Of a DNA stretch of 64,000 nt, positions 16,162 to 25,104 are shown in pieces. The DNA lies in the NCBI GenBank assembly GCA_005877205.1, contig VBPL01000004.1, positions 1 through 64,000 of the forward strand, written 5' to 3'. A model generated the notes under the pieces. The model was given only the letters and a program-made list of their open reading frames with translations, did no database searches and was not told the DNA's origin. The DNA comes from Nitrososphaerota archaeon (GTDB taxonomy: Archaea > Thermoproteota > Nitrososphaeria > Nitrososphaerales > Nitrosopumilaceae). Numbering within the stretch: the first letter of the stretch is position 1; each line of letters opens with the position of its first letter. The translations under genes were made by a program, and so were the position numbers.

Positions 16162-16565
16162 TTTTTTGATTTTTTCATTATTTCATCCCAGAGGTTTTTT
16201 GGAACTGGCATGACAGAAAGTCGTGAAATCTTCAAGAGCTCCCAGTCTTTGAACTTGAGATCCTTTTTCATTTCTTCAAGGGTAACTGGCCTTTTTAGTC
16301 TAGAAACTGGCTTTACATCAATCACTACAAACCTCTTGTCATATTCTTTTGGGTTTGGGTACGGGTCACTTATTATTTCTATTATACCAACTGCTTGCTT
16401 TTCTTCTCCGGTATGGTAAAACAAGGCCTTGTCTCCTTTTTTCATTCCACGAATGTGCTTTAATGCTAAATTATTATGAACCCCATCCCAAACGGTCTTT
16501 TTTTCCCTCTCAAGGTTATCATAACTGTATGTAGATGGTTCTTGTTTTACAAGCCAATAATTCAC
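16158..16565 (-). CDS. EVE-domain protein
   Basis: 135 residues, the full length of a stand-alone EVE domain (PUA-like fold that binds modified bases in DNA or RNA). Typical start 'MNYWLVKQEPSTYSYDNL', followed by 'WDGVHNNLALKHIRGMKKGDKALFYHTG' split over the pocket, and 'VVIDVKPVSRLKRPVTLEEMK'. ATG at 16563-16565 overlaps the upstream acetyltransferase stop by four bases, so the two are co-transcribed. It and its partner sit on the opposite strand inside the aromatic cluster. Confidence 0.9.
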   Translation of the reverse strand: MNYWLVKQEPSTYSYDNLEREKKTVWDGVHNNLALKHIRGMKKGDKALFYHTGEEKQAVGIIEIISDPYPNPKEYDKRFVVIDVKPVSRLKRPVTLEEMKKDLKFKDWELLKISRLSVMPVPKNLWDEIMKKSKN

Positions 16566-17383
16566 GAATTTGCTTTCGTATCAGATGTTATAGATTTTTC
16601 TTGGTCCTTTCTCATCAAGTAGAATAATGCCCTCTTATCTAGAATACTTGTCTCAAGTGAAATCTTTTCCTGAGCAAAGACTTGGATTCTTTCACATTTA
16701 AGATCAAAGGCTTTGTTTTGCATAAATCTCAGGATACCCAAAATTCCATCAGAGGAACCATTTACGTAACCAAGCTGCAACACCTGTGGAAAATCACAAG
16801 ACCTATTCCAAATTCCTATGGCAGATACCTTTTGGTTCCTATCAGAAACTATCATTCTCTTTTCTTGTATCAATTGAAGAAGTTTTTCCTGTTCTAGCGG
16901 CAGCCATTTCCATGAATCAGCGTATGTAATAGAATCAACCAGTGCCATTATTTCTGACAAATCTGGCGCATTCCTAACAGTCGATTTTGTGTTTGTTGGA
17001 ACCATTGAATAAAGACGCCACTTGTCTTCCAAGCGATATCCCATAGATTCTACAAGCTTGATTGATGGATGGTTTTCACTTTCAATTATCAATCTCATAG
17101 TCTTGAAAGGAGCCATCGATTCGGCGTGAACAAGCAAATTCTTCCCAAGTCCTCTTCTACGATATTGCGGATGGACTCTCATACCTTCTACCCATGCTTG
17201 TTTTTCAGAAATAGCAAGGTGGTAAATGCCGACAACTCTTCCTCCTTCTTCTAAGACATAGAGTCTTCCTTTTGATTTCCAGCTTTGCCATACGTCTGCA
17301 ATGTAATCACCCCAAGAGAATGTATTCTTGCAAAACTCTAACATGTATGATTTGTCTGCTTCAAGGGCATTTCGTATTTTCAT
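16562..17383 (-). CDS. GNAT-family N-acetyltransferase, two-domain
   Basis: 273 residues. The N-terminal 150 form a standard GNAT domain: 'VVGIYHLAISEKQAWVEGMRVHPQYRRRGLGKNLLVHA' covers beta4, and the acetyl-CoA loop is 'RRRGLGKNL', followed by 'ENHPSIKLVESMGYR'. The C-terminal 120 residues resemble a second, degenerate GNAT half without an acetyl-CoA loop. Substrate unknown. Coupled to the EVE-domain gene by an ATGA overlap. Confidence 0.82.
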   Translation of the reverse strand: MKIRNALEADKSYMLEFCKNTFSWGDYIADVWQSWKSKGRLYVLEEGGRVVGIYHLAISEKQAWVEGMRVHPQYRRRGLGKNLLVHAESMAPFKTMRLIIESENHPSIKLVESMGYRLEDKWRLYSMVPTNTKSTVRNAPDLSEIMALVDSITYADSWKWLPLEQEKLLQLIQEKRMIVSDRNQKVSAIGIWNRSCDFPQVLQLGYVNGSSDGILGILRFMQNKAFDLKCERIQVFAQEKISLETSILDKRALFYLMRKDQEKSITSDTKANS

Positions 17384-17467
17384 GACACTAAATAATGACT
17401 AGGCGATATCTAATTTTGTATCGATCTTGCCCAAATTTCATGATATGATACTTTATCTCCTACAAGG

Positions 17468-17476
17468 ATTATAAAC
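17468..17476 (+). promoter_or_regulatory. TATA box of aroC
   Basis: ATTATAAAC, 20-29 bases before the ATG at 17497. Supports a separate promoter for the aroC-aroQ-tyrA block. Confidence 0.5.
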
Positions 17477-17496
17477 ATGCAAAAGAAAATTTTATC

Positions 17497-18591
17497 ATGT
17501 CTTCAAGTTCTATAGGACAGCGTTACGTCTTCACCAGTTTTGGTGAAAGCCATGGTAAGTGCATAGGTGCTGTTGTAGATGGATGCCCCGCTGGTCTCAA
17601 GCTAGAGGAAAAGGATATCCAGAAAATGCTTGACTTACGTAAGCCTGGCCAATCAATTGTAACAACTCAAAGAAAAGAGGAGGACAAGGTAGAGATTCTC
17701 TCAGGAGTATTTCGTGGCTATACTACAGGGGCCCCGATAGCAACGATAATTTGGAATACTGACCAACGTTCACGCGATTACGAAAATCTTACTTTGAGAC
17801 CAAGGCCTGGTCACTCTGATTATCCAGCTTATATCAAATACAAAGGATTCAATGATTACAGAGGCGGAGGAAGGTTTTCAGGAAGATTAACTGCCACATT
17901 TGTAATGGCAGGTGCCATAGCAAGAAAGCTGCTCTCTCAGACACTGGGAATTGAGACTTATTCTTACACCTGTCAGGTAGGAAAAGTAACGATGAAAGGA
18001 CAAGCCTCATCTAAAATGAAAAATGCAATTTACAGTAATGAAGTACGATGTCCTGATAAAAAAATAGCAGAGAAAATGAGGGATGCAATTCTTTCCGCAA
18101 GAAGAAAGGGAGATTCTGTTGGAGGAATAGTTGAATCGATAACAACAAATCTTCCCGTTGGTATTGGTGAGCCAATCTTTGGGTCATTAGAATCAGATCT
18201 TAGCAAAGCATTGTTTTCTATTCCAGCAGTAAAGGGAGTCGAGTTTGGCTCTGGTTTCCTTGGATCAACACTTCATGGTTCAGAAAATAATGACCAGTAC
18301 ATTTTAAAAAATGGAAAAGTAGTTACAAAAACCAACAATGCCGGAGGCATCCTTGGTGGTCTTTCAACTGGCATGCCACTAGTTCTCAGAGTGGCTTTCA
18401 AACCTGCGTCATCAATTGGAAAGAAACAGCAGACAATTGATCTAAAGACCAAAAAGTCAGCCTCATTGATAGTTCAGGGAAGACACGATCCGTGTGTAGT
18501 TCCGCGTGCACCACCTGTTGTTGACTCTCTAGTATCTGTTGTTCTTGCTGATCATGCGCTCAGGGCAGGCCTCATCCAACCCGTTATTTGA
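17497..18591 (+). CDS. aroC: Chorismate synthase
   Basis: Last step to chorismate; needs reduced FMN. 364 residues. Three family signatures are intact: 'GESHGKCIGAVVDGCPAGL', 'RPGHSDYPAYIKY' with the nearby 'DYRGGGRFSGRLTATFV', and C-terminal 'RHDPCVVPRAPPVVDSLVS'. ATG at 17497, 20-29 bases after a TATA box. Followed six bases later by the chorismate mutase fusion gene. Confidence 0.96.
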   Translation: MSSSSIGQRYVFTSFGESHGKCIGAVVDGCPAGLKLEEKDIQKMLDLRKPGQSIVTTQRKEEDKVEILSGVFRGYTTGAPIATIIWNTDQRSRDYENLTLRPRPGHSDYPAYIKYKGFNDYRGGGRFSGRLTATFVMAGAIARKLLSQTLGIETYSYTCQVGKVTMKGQASSKMKNAIYSNEVRCPDKKIAEKMRDAILSARRKGDSVGGIVESITTNLPVGIGEPIFGSLESDLSKALFSIPAVKGVEFGSGFLGSTLHGSENNDQYILKNGKVVTKTNNAGGILGGLSTGMPLVLRVAFKPASSIGKKQQTIDLKTKKSASLIVQGRHDPCVVPRAPPVVDSLVSVVLADHALRAGLIQPVI

Positions 18592-18597
18592 TAAGAA

Positions 18598-19968
18598 ATG
18601 TCAGACATTGATAATCTACGTGATAAGATAGACAAGTTAACATTTGACATTATAAAACTGCTCAAAGAAAGAAACGAGGTTGCAAAGGAAATTGGTAGTC
18701 TAAAAAATAATCTCAGACTAGGGATCACAAACGAAGAAAGAGAAAGTCAGCTGCGTTCTAAGGTTTTATCGCTATGCAAAGAAATAGGGCTTGATGAAAA
18801 ATCAGGCATAACCATGCTGAATTTTCTTCTAAATGAATCAGTCAAGATCCAATCCTCAAGCCAACAAACACATCTTTCCGTCTTCCTAAAAGCCAAGACA
18901 TTAGAAAAACAAGGAAAGAAGATAATTCACATGGAAGTTGGAGAACCCGATTTCTATCCGCCTAAGATTGTCAAGGCAGCACTTTCAGAAGTATATGAAA
19001 GAGGATACACGAAGTACGGAGATTCAAAAGGAATGGCAGAATTCAGAGAGACTCTTGCGAAATATGTTACAAGTAAATTCGATACCAAAACAAATCCGCA
19101 AAACATCTTGGTATCGCCAGGAGCAAGATTTTCTGTCTTTCTGGCAATTTCCACTTTGTTAAATCCTGGAAATGAGATAATAGTAATCGAACCTGCATGG
19201 CCTGCATATAGAGATAATGCACTAAATGCAGGCATCAAGATTCGTACAATTCATGCCACGTTAGAGAACAAATGGGAACCAAAGATTGATGATATTGAGA
19301 ATGTGATAAATCAGAACACAAAGATGATAGTACTCAACTATCCAAATAATCCCACGGGTAAGATTCTTCCCCAGAAACTACAAGACCAGATAATGGAACT
19401 TTCAATGAAAAATAATCTCTATGTACTAAGTGATGAGATTTATTCTGCATACGCGTTTAGACCATGGAAAAGTATTCTTTCATATGAACACGATAAATCA
19501 GTAATAACGCAGTCATTTTCAAAATCGCATGCTATGACAGGATTTAGAATTGGTTATGCCGTATCCAACCCAGACATAATAGAAAGGATGTCAAAACTTC
19601 AAGCGCTAGCATTAACAAACGTATCAGAGCCCATACAATATGTCGCAATGAAGGCTCTTGATGCCAATACAACGGATAATTCTAAAACGATAAAGAATAG
19701 ATTAGAGATCTTGACTAAAAGAGCTAGAACCATACAGCTAGATTTTGTAGAACCTGATGGAGCAATGTACCTCTTCGCCAAAATAAGAAAAGAGAATTTT
19801 GATTCTGTTGAGTTTACAAACAAACTTTTAGACCAAGGTGTAGCGATAGCGCCTGGGGAAGGATTTGGCAACTATCAGGGCTTTGTCAGGATATCAGCGT
19901 GTCAAACAGAGGATATACTTAATCAGGGTATGCAAGTAATAGACCATATGTTGAGGAGTCATAAATGA
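18598..19968 (+). CDS. aroQ: Chorismate mutase (AroQ)-aminotransferase fusion
   Basis: 456 residues. Residues 1-90 are an all-helical AroQ chorismate mutase ('LRDKIDKLTFDIIKLLKER', then 'EVAKEIGSLK', 'ERESQLRSKV'), making prephenate. The rest is a fold-type I PLP aminotransferase: 'GEPDFYPP', 'YGDSKGMAEFRETLAKYV', 'LNYPNNPTGKI', 'LSDEIYSAYAF', PLP lysine in 'SFSKSHAMTGFRIGY'. The aminotransferase probably acts on an aromatic keto acid or prephenate, judged by the fusion and by tyrA directly downstream (4-base overlap). Confidence 0.92.
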   Translation: MSDIDNLRDKIDKLTFDIIKLLKERNEVAKEIGSLKNNLRLGITNEERESQLRSKVLSLCKEIGLDEKSGITMLNFLLNESVKIQSSSQQTHLSVFLKAKTLEKQGKKIIHMEVGEPDFYPPKIVKAALSEVYERGYTKYGDSKGMAEFRETLAKYVTSKFDTKTNPQNILVSPGARFSVFLAISTLLNPGNEIIVIEPAWPAYRDNALNAGIKIRTIHATLENKWEPKIDDIENVINQNTKMIVLNYPNNPTGKILPQKLQDQIMELSMKNNLYVLSDEIYSAYAFRPWKSILSYEHDKSVITQSFSKSHAMTGFRIGYAVSNPDIIERMSKLQALALTNVSEPIQYVAMKALDANTTDNSKTIKNRLEILTKRARTIQLDFVEPDGAMYLFAKIRKENFDSVEFTNKLLDQGVAIAPGEGFGNYQGFVRISACQTEDILNQGMQVIDHMLRSHK

Positions 19969-20819
19969 AAAAGAAGATTGCAATAATAGGTGCGGAAGGC
20001 CAAATGGGCAAATGGTTCTCAAAGTATTTTCTTGAAAAAGGCTTTGAGATAATTGGGTATGACTCAGAAAAACAGATTCTAAACAAGTCCATTACAAAAG
20101 CTCAATCCTTAGTTGGTGCCATTTTGTCTGCAGATTATGTTATCTTATGCATACCTGTAAAGCGCACCCCTGAAACCATCAGACTAATTGCAAAGGAGAT
20201 GAAAAGAGAGTCGTATCTTATAGACATATCCTCACTTAAATTAAAGACTGCCGCTGCTTTATCCAAGATACCAGACAAGGTAAACCCTGTTTGTATTCAT
20301 CCCATGTTCGGTCCTGGCACGAAGAAGCTTAAGGGTCAAAACATAATCTCGATTCCAATTCGTGACGCAAAAAAGGAACTTGCAGTTGCCAAATCTTTGT
20401 TTAGTGAGGCAAACTTCGTTCAAATAGATGCAACGGAACATGACAAAAAAATTGCCATTATCTTAGGCATGACACATCTAGTTAACTTGGCTCTTGCCAA
20501 CATATTAGCAAAGGAAGAAAACTTTGGACTAGTTGAAAAGATGGCTGGAACTACTTTCAAAGCGCAAAAACTTTTGACTGCTGGCATTATGACTGAATCA
20601 CCAGAGCTGATCGAAACCATAATTGCAAATCCCGAAATAAGAAAATATGCAGAAGAGTTATGGAAAGACATAGGTAGGATGCTCATCTTGATTCAAGAAA
20701 ACAGGACAGAAGAGATGTTAAAATACATCACCAGTGCAAAAGAACGACTTGTAAAAAATATTGATCTTAATGACGCATACAAGAAATTAATCATGATGGT
20801 AAATTCTGTCGATAAATAA
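19965..20819 (+). CDS. tyrA: Prephenate/arogenate dehydrogenase
   Basis: NAD(P)-dependent oxidative decarboxylase toward tyrosine, 284 residues. Rossmann motif 'IIGAEGQMGKWFSKYF', cofactor specificity 'GYDSEK', 'VILCIPVKRTPETI', 'DISSLKLKTAAAL', and the substrate motif 'CIHPMFGPGTKKLKGQNII'. Overlaps the mutase-aminotransferase stop by four bases, so these steps are co-expressed. Whether prephenate or arogenate is the substrate is undecided. Confidence 0.92.
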   Translation: MKKKIAIIGAEGQMGKWFSKYFLEKGFEIIGYDSEKQILNKSITKAQSLVGAILSADYVILCIPVKRTPETIRLIAKEMKRESYLIDISSLKLKTAAALSKIPDKVNPVCIHPMFGPGTKKLKGQNIISIPIRDAKKELAVAKSLFSEANFVQIDATEHDKKIAIILGMTHLVNLALANILAKEENFGLVEKMAGTTFKAQKLLTAGIMTESPELIETIIANPEIRKYAEELWKDIGRMLILIQENRTEEMLKYITSAKERLVKNIDLNDAYKKLIMMVNSVDK

Positions 20820-21224
20820 TTGAACTCCACCAAAATAGTAACTTGCTTTCTAACTAAAGACAACAAGTATCTTATCTTACGAAGAAGTGATAAAGTAAAG
20901 ACAATGAAGAGCCTTTGGGCAGCAATTAGCGGAATTATAGAAGGAAATGAGGAGCCACTTCACAGAGCAAAAACTGAGATATTTGAAGAGACGCGTATTC
21001 CAGAAGTCAAGATTGGATTACTGAGAGCTGCGTCACAAATGCGAGTAGATTCACCTCAATATGTCAATCATGAGTGGTTAGTGTATCCTTTTTTATTCTC
21101 TGTAAAAGATCCTGTAATCGAATTGAACTGGGAAAATTCTGAATATCGATGGATAAGTCCATCGGAGATTACACAGTATAGAACTGTTCCCAGTTTGGAT
21201 AAAGTTCTAGCTAGCCTGTTGTAG
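20820..21224 (+). CDS. Nudix hydrolase
   Basis: 134-residue hydrolase of nucleoside diphosphate-linked compounds. The Nudix box is 'GIIEGNEEPLHRAKTEIFEE': the three metal-binding acidic residues of the EIFEE core are kept, but the usual Arg before the core is Thr and the last Gly is Arg. TTG start at 20820, directly after the tyrA stop. The 3' end overlaps thiC by 18 bases in convergent orientation. Substrate unknown. Confidence 0.82.
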   Translation: MNSTKIVTCFLTKDNKYLILRRSDKVKTMKSLWAAISGIIEGNEEPLHRAKTEIFEETRIPEVKIGLLRAASQMRVDSPQYVNHEWLVYPFLFSVKDPVIELNWENSEYRWISPSEITQYRTVPSLDKVLASLL

Positions 21225-22538
21225 CTTTTCTTCCTCTTCTGGTGTGTTGTATCGTTGTTGTGGTAACATTATGTAAACACAAGCACCACCACACATCGTG
21301 CATGGTACGGTATTGCCTTTTAGCTGACCTGTTCTCGCATGTATTCGGGCAGCTTCTTCTGGATCTATGGATAGAGCGATTTGCTTTTCCCAGTTTAGAG
21401 TTCTTCTTGCTTCTGTCATCTCCATATCCCATTTGATTGCCTTATCTCTTAGTTTTACAAGGTCTGCTGCGTGTGCTGCAATTCGATACGCAATCAAGCC
21501 AGCCTTTACCTCCTCAGCTGTTGGTAATGCCAAGTGCTCTGCAGGCGTAAGGTAACACAACAAATCTACCCCTTCACTTGCTGAGATTGCTGCACCAATA
21601 GCACTAGCTATATGATCGTGGCCAGATGCAATGTCAGTAACTAGTGGACCTAAGACATAGTACGGAACGTCTCCGATCAGGGATTTGGCCAGTCTCACAT
21701 TTGCTGGTACCTCGTTGATTGGAACGTGTCCTGGTCCTTCAACCATTACTTGCACATCTTTTTCATGTGCTCGTTTTGTGAGTCGCGATACATTGATCAT
21801 TTCCTGCAACTGAAGTTCGTCATGAGAATCAAGTATCGAACCTGGTCTTAATGCATCACCTAAGCTAAAAGTGACATCATATTGTCTTGCAAGCTCAAGT
21901 AGATAATCAAAATGTTCGTAATAGGGATTTTCTTTGTCGTATTTTAGCATCCATGCAGCAGTAATAGTTCCACCTTTGCTTACTATTCCCGCATGTCTTT
22001 TTACCGCAAGAATCCTTTTAGCTATTTCTTTTGTTATACCAGAATGTATAGTTGTGTAATCTACGCCATCTTTTATGTTGTGTTCAAATGCATTAAGAAA
22101 ATCATCCTCTGTAATATCAAGTGGGTTTTTGTGTTTTTCAACTCCGTAGTTGTAGGCTTCGTAAACAGGCACAGTACCAAAGCTTATTGGAGCGGCTTCA
22201 AGAAGACTTCTCCTAAATAGTCCAACATCTCCTCCATCACTCAAATCCATTATAGTGTCTGCGTGATACTTTACGGCAATTTTTGCTTTCTCAACCTCTT
22301 CTTCCAAATTCTTGTTCAGTGTAGAATTTCCGATATTAACATTGACTTTGGTCTTCATTCCATTTCCTATTCCCACGTCGTGAATCTTCTGTGGGCGAGC
22401 ATTATTGTGTGGTATGATGATTGAACCGATTGCGATCTTTGGCATTAGCCACTCAAGAGTCACAGCCTCATCTCTTGTAACTACTTTCATTTCTTCTGTT
22501 GCAACACCCCTACGGGCCGCACTCATTTGTGTACCCAA
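21207..22538 (-). CDS. thiC: Phosphomethylpyrimidine synthase
   Basis: Converts aminoimidazole ribotide to HMP-phosphate in thiamine synthesis with a 4Fe-4S cluster and SAM. 443 residues. Family blocks: 'VNVNIGNST', 'DTIMDLSDGGDVGLFR', 'SLGDALRPGSILDSHD', 'VMVEGPGHVPINEVPANV', 'YVLGPLVTDIASGHDHIASAIG'. The C-terminal cluster motif reads 'CTMCGGAC' (C-x2-C-x3-C), one residue shorter than the C-x2-C-x4-C of bacterial ThiC. Divergent from thiDN with 55 bases between; no TPP riboswitch consensus is visible there. Confidence 0.94.
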   Translation of the reverse strand: MGTQMSAARRGVATEEMKVVTRDEAVTLEWLMPKIAIGSIIIPHNNARPQKIHDVGIGNGMKTKVNVNIGNSTLNKNLEEEVEKAKIAVKYHADTIMDLSDGGDVGLFRRSLLEAAPISFGTVPVYEAYNYGVEKHKNPLDITEDDFLNAFEHNIKDGVDYTTIHSGITKEIAKRILAVKRHAGIVSKGGTITAAWMLKYDKENPYYEHFDYLLELARQYDVTFSLGDALRPGSILDSHDELQLQEMINVSRLTKRAHEKDVQVMVEGPGHVPINEVPANVRLAKSLIGDVPYYVLGPLVTDIASGHDHIASAIGAAISASEGVDLLCYLTPAEHLALPTAEEVKAGLIAYRIAAHAADLVKLRDKAIKWDMEMTEARRTLNWEKQIALSIDPEEAARIHARTGQLKGNTVPCTMCGGACVYIMLPQQRYNTPEEEEKLQQAS

Positions 22539-22593
22539 TTTACCTTTTTTACAAATCGATTGGATTTAAACGTGAGTTTCCTAACTTAAGGTT

Positions 22594-23898
22594 GTGCAAG
22601 TATTATCAATCGCCGGTTCTGACCCCTCTTCAGGTGCAGGCATCCAGGGTGATATAAAGACCTTTACTGCTCTTGGTGCATATGGACTCAGTATCGTTAC
22701 GGCAGTAACAAGTCAAAACACATTAAAATTTTTTGATGTCGAGGCAGTTTCACCATCAATTATAAGAGGTCAAATCAAGTCAATACTTTCGGACTTTCAC
22801 GTCGATGCAATCAAGATAGGAATGGTGTACAGCAAGAAAGCTATAATGGCAATCCATTCGGAGCTCAAGCGTGTAAAGATCCCAATCATTCTTGATCCAA
22901 TATTTGAATCTACCACGGGTGGAATTTTACTACAAAAGGATGCGATTTTGTATTTCAAAAAATTACTTGTGCCAATTGCACATATCATCACGCCTAATGT
23001 ATTAGAAGCCGAAAAACTTGCTAATATCAAGATTAGATCATTAGGAGATATTAGAAAAGCAGCTATTAAGATTCAGAAGTTGGGCGCAAGAGGTGTTGTG
23101 ATAAAGGGAGGACACCTACAAAGTAACAAGGTTACCGATATCCTTCTAGAAGACCACAAATTCCATACTTTTTCTCATAACAAAATACTGTTTAGTGGTC
23201 ATGGCGGTGGATGCACCTTTTCCGCTGCTTTATGCGTAAATATTGCAAAGGGAAAAGGATTGAAAGATGCCGTCAAATCCGCGCAAGATTTCACGCTACA
23301 ATCTATGAAGAATACAGTTAAGGTGGGAAGAGGACTCTCAATAGTTACCCAGAAAGGATTGGACGTAATAGAAAATGATCTTTCCTGTGCTGTAACACAA
23401 TTTGTTGAAATTGAAGGTATTTACCGGTATATTCCAGAATGCCAAACAAATTTTGTATATTCAAGAACAAGTCCTACATCAATAGCAGACATACTTGGAT
23501 TAGAAGGAAGAATTGTCAAGACCGGTAAATCGGTTACTGTAGCTGGTAGTCTGAAATACGGAGGCTCAAAACATGTAGCTTTATCAGTCTTAGAAATAAC
23601 AAAAAAACATCCTACTGTAAGGTCTGCACTGAACATAAAATATGACAAGAGGATAATTGAAAAAGCCATTAAAAAGAAATTGGGTGTTTTTTTTTACGAT
23701 AGAAACATAGAGCCAGATTTAGTAAGAGGTAAAGAGGGCAAAACTATTTCCTGGGGTACCAGAAATGCAATCAAAGGAGTAATAATTCCACCAGATATCA
23801 TATATCACAAAGGTAGCATTGGAAAAGAACCAATGATCCTGATTTTCGGAGAAAGCCCCAAAGAGGTCTTAACAAAACTTCTCAAGATAATAAGATAG
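22594..23898 (+). CDS. thiDN: HMP(-P) kinase fused to ThiN thiamine-phosphate synthase
   Basis: 434 residues. The first 260 are a ribokinase-like ThiD: 'IAGSDPSSGAGIQGDIKTF', 'DPIFESTTGGILL', 'VVIKGGHLQSNKVTDIL', and the catalytic loop 'SGHGGGCTFSAAL' (where GTGCTF is usual). The last 170 are ThiN, the archaeal replacement for ThiE: 'YSRTSPTSIADILGLEGR', 'KYGGSKHVALSVLE', 'SWGTRNAI'. Together they make thiamine phosphate from HMP-P and thiazole phosphate. GTG start at 22594. Confidence 0.93.
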   Translation: MQVLSIAGSDPSSGAGIQGDIKTFTALGAYGLSIVTAVTSQNTLKFFDVEAVSPSIIRGQIKSILSDFHVDAIKIGMVYSKKAIMAIHSELKRVKIPIILDPIFESTTGGILLQKDAILYFKKLLVPIAHIITPNVLEAEKLANIKIRSLGDIRKAAIKIQKLGARGVVIKGGHLQSNKVTDILLEDHKFHTFSHNKILFSGHGGGCTFSAALCVNIAKGKGLKDAVKSAQDFTLQSMKNTVKVGRGLSIVTQKGLDVIENDLSCAVTQFVEIEGIYRYIPECQTNFVYSRTSPTSIADILGLEGRIVKTGKSVTVAGSLKYGGSKHVALSVLEITKKHPTVRSALNIKYDKRIIEKAIKKKLGVFFYDRNIEPDLVRGKEGKTISWGTRNAIKGVIIPPDIIYHKGSIGKEPMILIFGESPKEVLTKLLKIIR

Positions 23899-23918
23899 AA
23901 TACTTTCATCCTTCAACA

Positions 23919-23926
23919 TAAATACT
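23919..23926 (+). promoter_or_regulatory. TATA box of the sugar nucleotidyltransferase gene
   Basis: CATAAATACT region, about 20-27 bases before the GTG at 23946; supports that GTG as a leaderless start. Confidence 0.4.
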
Positions 23927-23945
23927 GGGCCTTTAGAGTATTTTC

Positions 23946-24647
23946 GTGAAGGCAGTAATCTTGGCTGGTGGTCTTGGTACAAGACTACAGCCATACACGA
24001 CATTTCTTCCAAAAGCAATGCTGCCACTTGGAGAGAAGCCTTTACTTGAGCACCTTATTGAGTGGATGAAGAAAGGCGGCGTTGATTCATTTGTACTGTG
24101 CGTAAGCTATCTTAGAAAGACTATCGAGGATTATTTTGAGGATGGTAGCAGATTTGGGGTAAAAATTGAATATGCCACAGCAAATCGTCCTCTTGCAACT
24201 GCAGGACAACTGAAAACTGCGGAAGAGTTCATTGATGATACTTTTGTTTGTATTTACGGAGATTCTGTTTTTGAATTCAGTCTGAAAAATATGGTGGACA
24301 GCCATTTTAGGAAAAAATCATTTGTCACGATGGGACTTTTTGAATACAAAACAAAGCTGCAATATGGATTCATAGATATGGATAAAAATAACAGAGTAAA
24401 AGCATGGCGCGAAAAACCTGAGGTTAAAGGAAATATCAACATAGGATGCTACGTAATGGAACCTGAAGTTTTCAAGCTAATTCCTCCCAATAAGCCGCAT
24501 GGTATGGATAACGTTATTCGTAGCGCAATTGCAAAAAAGTACAAGGTAGGCGGATTTGTAATAAAAAAGGGCTTTATCGATATAGGTGACAAGGTATCAT
24601 ACAGACGTGCATATCAGCATTATTTGGAGAGACTGGGCCAGATTTAG
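23946..24647 (+). CDS. Sugar-1-phosphate nucleotidyltransferase
   Basis: 233-residue enzyme that makes NDP-sugars. Rossmann-like start 'VILAGGLGTRLQPYTTFLPK' (nucleotide-binding GGxGTRL and Lys), 'PLLEHLIEWMKKGGVD', 'CIYGDSVFEF' (metal Asp), 'AWREKPEVKGNINIGCYV', 'FIDIGDKVSYRRAYQ'. It lacks the C-terminal left-handed helix acyltransferase domain. It is followed 10 bases later by a GNA1-like acetyltransferase, suggesting UDP-GlcNAc or related precursor synthesis. GTG start. Confidence 0.88.
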   Translation: MKAVILAGGLGTRLQPYTTFLPKAMLPLGEKPLLEHLIEWMKKGGVDSFVLCVSYLRKTIEDYFEDGSRFGVKIEYATANRPLATAGQLKTAEEFIDDTFVCIYGDSVFEFSLKNMVDSHFRKKSFVTMGLFEYKTKLQYGFIDMDKNNRVKAWREKPEVKGNINIGCYVMEPEVFKLIPPNKPHGMDNVIRSAIAKKYKVGGFVIKKGFIDIGDKVSYRRAYQHYLERLGQI

Positions 24648-24657
24648 ACCAGAAGCT

Positions 24658-25104
24658 ATGATAGACGTTCAGATACGTAAACTCCAAAAAAAGGATCTCT
24701 ACAATGGTTTCTTAGCATCCCTTGATTCACTAAGAAAGGCAAGTAACTTGAAACCAAAGAAAGCAGGAGTAATTTTTGGCAGCATATCAAAAAACCCTTA
24801 TCAGATCACATACGTAGCGGTAAAGGATTGCGAAGTCATAGGTTCTGCGAGCATTCTGATTGAGCAGAAATTCATTCACGATGGTGGTACAGTTGGTCAT
24901 ATTGAGGATGTAGCCGTAAGAAAAGATTTTCAAGGAAAGGGAGTGGGTAAGAAGCTCGTTAAAGCTCTTTTAGAGTACTCCAAAAAACGAGGATGTTATA
25001 AAACTATACTAGATTGCACAGATGATTTGATTCCGTTCTATGAAGATCTAGGCTTCAAAAGATATTCAAACTCGATGAGATTTGATCATCTATCAAAAAA
25101 GTAA
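24658..25104 (+). CDS. Glucosamine-phosphate N-acetyltransferase-like (GNA1) protein
   Basis: 148-residue GNAT enzyme. 'GTVGHIEDVAVRKDFQGKGVGKKLVKAL' spans the acetyl-CoA site, then 'CYKTILDCTDDLIPFYEDLGF', both closely resembling eukaryotic-type glucosamine-6-phosphate acetyltransferase GNA1. The ATG at 24658 (MIDVQIRKL) is preferred to an upstream in-frame ATG at 24586, which would lie within the preceding gene and adds unrelated sequence. With the nucleotidyltransferase upstream it could supply UDP-GlcNAc. The 3' end overlaps the next gene by 19 bases. Confidence 0.85.
   Translation: MIDVQIRKLQKKDLYNGFLASLDSLRKASNLKPKKAGVIFGSISKNPYQITYVAVKDCEVIGSASILIEQKFIHDGGTVGHIEDVAVRKDFQGKGVGKKLVKALLEYSKKRGCYKTILDCTDDLIPFYEDLGFKRYSNSMRFDHLSKK

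Noticed and set aside
22539-22593. Possible TPP riboswitch between thiC and thiDN
   Set aside because: Only 55 bases long and lacks the CUGAGA core and paired arms.
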